Positions 62,983-64,000 of a DNA stretch of 64,000 nt are shown here, one piece after another. Below the pieces are notes generated by a model. It saw only the letters and a list, made by a program, of their open reading frames with translations, made no database searches and was not told the DNA's origin. The position numbers and the translations under genes were made by a program. Position 1 is the stretch's first letter; the number at the start of each line of letters is the position of its first letter. The stretch is from Chelatococcus asaccharovorans (GTDB lineage: Bacteria > Pseudomonadota > Alphaproteobacteria > Rhizobiales > Beijerinckiaceae): the NCBI RefSeq assembly GCF_003201475.1, contig NZ_QJJK01000001.1:260501-324500 (forward strand). Reading direction: 5' to 3'.

Positions 62983-63127
62983 CTTTGCCACGCGGGCGCC
63001 GGCCACAGTGGAAAAAGGCGCTAGCGCAAATCCGACTTGAAGGGAATCGTCCGACACCATCCAAGTCGGTGAATTTGCGCGTCAATTTTCGAACGGAGCA
63101 AGTCCGCAAAAGACGGACTTGCTCTGG
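62983..63127 (-). repeat. Interspersed repeat, copy 2
   Basis: Reverse-complement counterpart of 34527-34681. It contains the 11-bp hairpin arms GAGCAAGTCCG/CGGACTTGCTC with loop CAAAAGA, and blocks matching the other copy in order. The 17-mer tandem is absent here. Confidence 0.65.
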
Positions 63128-63167
63128 CCGCCATCTGCCTCGGCGCCCGCGGGCCAGGGCCCCGCGA

Positions 63168-63803
63168 TCAGCCGCTTGTGATGGACGCCCGCCAGTGGCG
63201 ATGGAGCGCCTCGACGTCCCCATCGGTCAGGAGCGGCATCGCCGCCGCCAGCCGATCATCGGGCCAGTCCCACCATTGCATGTCCAGAAGCAGCGCGATC
63301 TGATGGTCATCGAAGCGCTTGCGGATCGTCCTGGCAGGGTTCCCACCCACGATGGCATAGGGCTCCACATCGCGCGTCACCAGCGCGCGCGTGCCAATCA
63401 CCGCACCGTCGCCGATCCGAACCCCGGCCATGATGACAGCCTCGGAGCCTATCCAGACGTCGTTTCCGACCACGGTATCGCCTGCAGGCCGATATCCGTT
63501 CTCCGCCCCCGCGAAGGCGGGCACGTCCGGCATCCAGTAGAAGGGAAAGGTGCTGATCCAGTCGTTTCGGTGGCCTTGATTGCCCGCCATGATGAAGGCC
63601 GCGCCAGACCCGATCGAGCAGAAGCTGCCGATCACCAGTTTGTCGGCACCGTCGTCAGGGAGGAGATACCGGGCGCAATCGTTGAAGCTGTGACCGTGGT
63701 AGTAGCCGGAATAATAGCTGTAGCGGCCAACGATGATATTCGGGTTCGTGACCTGCTTGTCCAGCGTCACGCCCTTGAACGGGCTTTCGAAATAGTTGTT
63801 CAT
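63168..63803 (-). CDS. catB: CatB-like xenobiotic/chloramphenicol acetyltransferase
   Basis: A 211-aa left-handed beta-helix acetyltransferase. [18 protein letters not shown] is the classic type B chloramphenicol acetyltransferase start. The catalytic His region is [17 protein letters not shown], and hexapeptide-repeat segments [20 protein letters not shown] follow. The length equals known CatB proteins (~210 aa). Chromosomal homologues are widespread in alphaproteobacteria, and activity on chloramphenicol cannot be assumed. The start at 63803 was preferred over an upstream extension that lacks similarity. Confidence 0.92.
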   Translation of the reverse strand: MNNYFESPFKGVTLDKQVTNPNIIVGRYSYYSGYYHGHSFNDCARYLLPDDGADKLVIGSFCSIGSGAAFIMAGNQGHRNDWISTFPFYWMPDVPAFAGAENGYRPAGDTVVGNDVWIGSEAVIMAGVRIGDGAVIGTRALVTRDVEPYAIVGGNPARTIRKRFDDHQIALLLDMQWWDWPDDRLAAAMPLLTDGDVEALHRHWRASITSG

Positions 63804-64000
63804 CGCGGTTCTTTCTGCATGAGTTTGCTCGCCGCTCGCCTTCGTCCAAGCGGCAACGTCGCGAGAAGCCTCGGAGGCCTCGCGCACAGGCTCCTCGCGC
63901 GGGTCTGAGGTATCAGTCCCGCAGGGGCGCGATGCAGATGGTACTGGGTGCTGCCTTCATGCTGCTTTTCTAGCCGGGATGCGGCCGTCGTCCAAGACCC

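Noticed and set aside
62985-63908. 307-aa plus-strand open frame opposite the CatB-like gene
   Set aside because: It crosses a repeat and the antisense of a clear hexapeptide acetyltransferase; composition is that of a shadow frame.

Overview
The window reads as chromosomal or large-replicon DNA of a GC-rich alphaproteobacterium, most likely in the Hyphomicrobiales (Rhizobiales). The reasons are the alphaproteobacterial porin at 23625-24911, rhizobial-type intergenic palindromic repeats, a RepB (RepABC-type) remnant, fragments of a rhizobial-style trb conjugation operon, and a very high density of ABC/TRAP uptake systems with dedicated regulators. The genus cannot be fixed from the sequence alone.

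Layout. (A) 74-8189, minus strand: an enolase-superfamily enzyme, a GntR regulator, a sugar-type ABC binding protein with two permeases (no ATPase gene), an SDR, a GlcG/HbpS-like protein and a GMC oxidoreductase. (B) 8302-9012: a stand-alone Ala-tRNA editing protein. (C) 9139-19816: a probable sugar-acid pathway made of an SDR, a zinc dehydrogenase, two enolase-superfamily dehydratases, an RraA-like aldolase and a split UxaA-type dehydratase. It also holds a family-3 binding protein, two polar-amino-acid-type permeases, an ATPase and a GntR regulator. (D) 19892-22417: an IclR regulator divergent from a two-subunit CoA-transferase. (E) 22661-28380: MarR, porin, a class A flavin monooxygenase, TetR and LysR. 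(F) 28561-34421: a complete family-5 ABC importer (both ATPases fused in one protein) with a sugar isomerase-like TIM barrel. (G) 34422-38466: a repeat-rich scar with a LuxR regulator, a double rhodanese, IS remnants and a broken repB. (H) 38467-46686: TauE/SafE exporter, aldehyde dehydrogenase, an unrecognised 443-aa protein, a 78-aa protein and an NTF2-like protein, divergent from a TRAP transporter and TetR. (I) 46902-48044: a pectinacetylesterase/Notum-like hydrolase. (J) 48460-55195: a ROK regulator divergent from an Fbp/Afu-type ABC importer with an isomerase and an inositol-monophosphatase-like phosphatase. (K) 55605-58543: a broken HpaH-type hydratase, a 4-OT tautomerase, a PLP gamma-lyase and an AraC regulator. 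(L) 58725-63803: trbB fragment, peptide-type binding protein, M20 amidohydrolase, trbG/trbI fragments, tRNA-Arg and a CatB-like acetyltransferase.

The parts fit a scavenging lifestyle: most modules are a binding protein plus permeases, a few oxidoreductases, dehydratases or isomerases, and a local regulator beside a palindromic operator candidate. The most unusual material lies in G and L. There, decayed plasmid/ICE genes (repB, trbB, trbG, trbI) are interrupted or bordered by repeats, including a 106-bp element that is 104/106 identical in both places.
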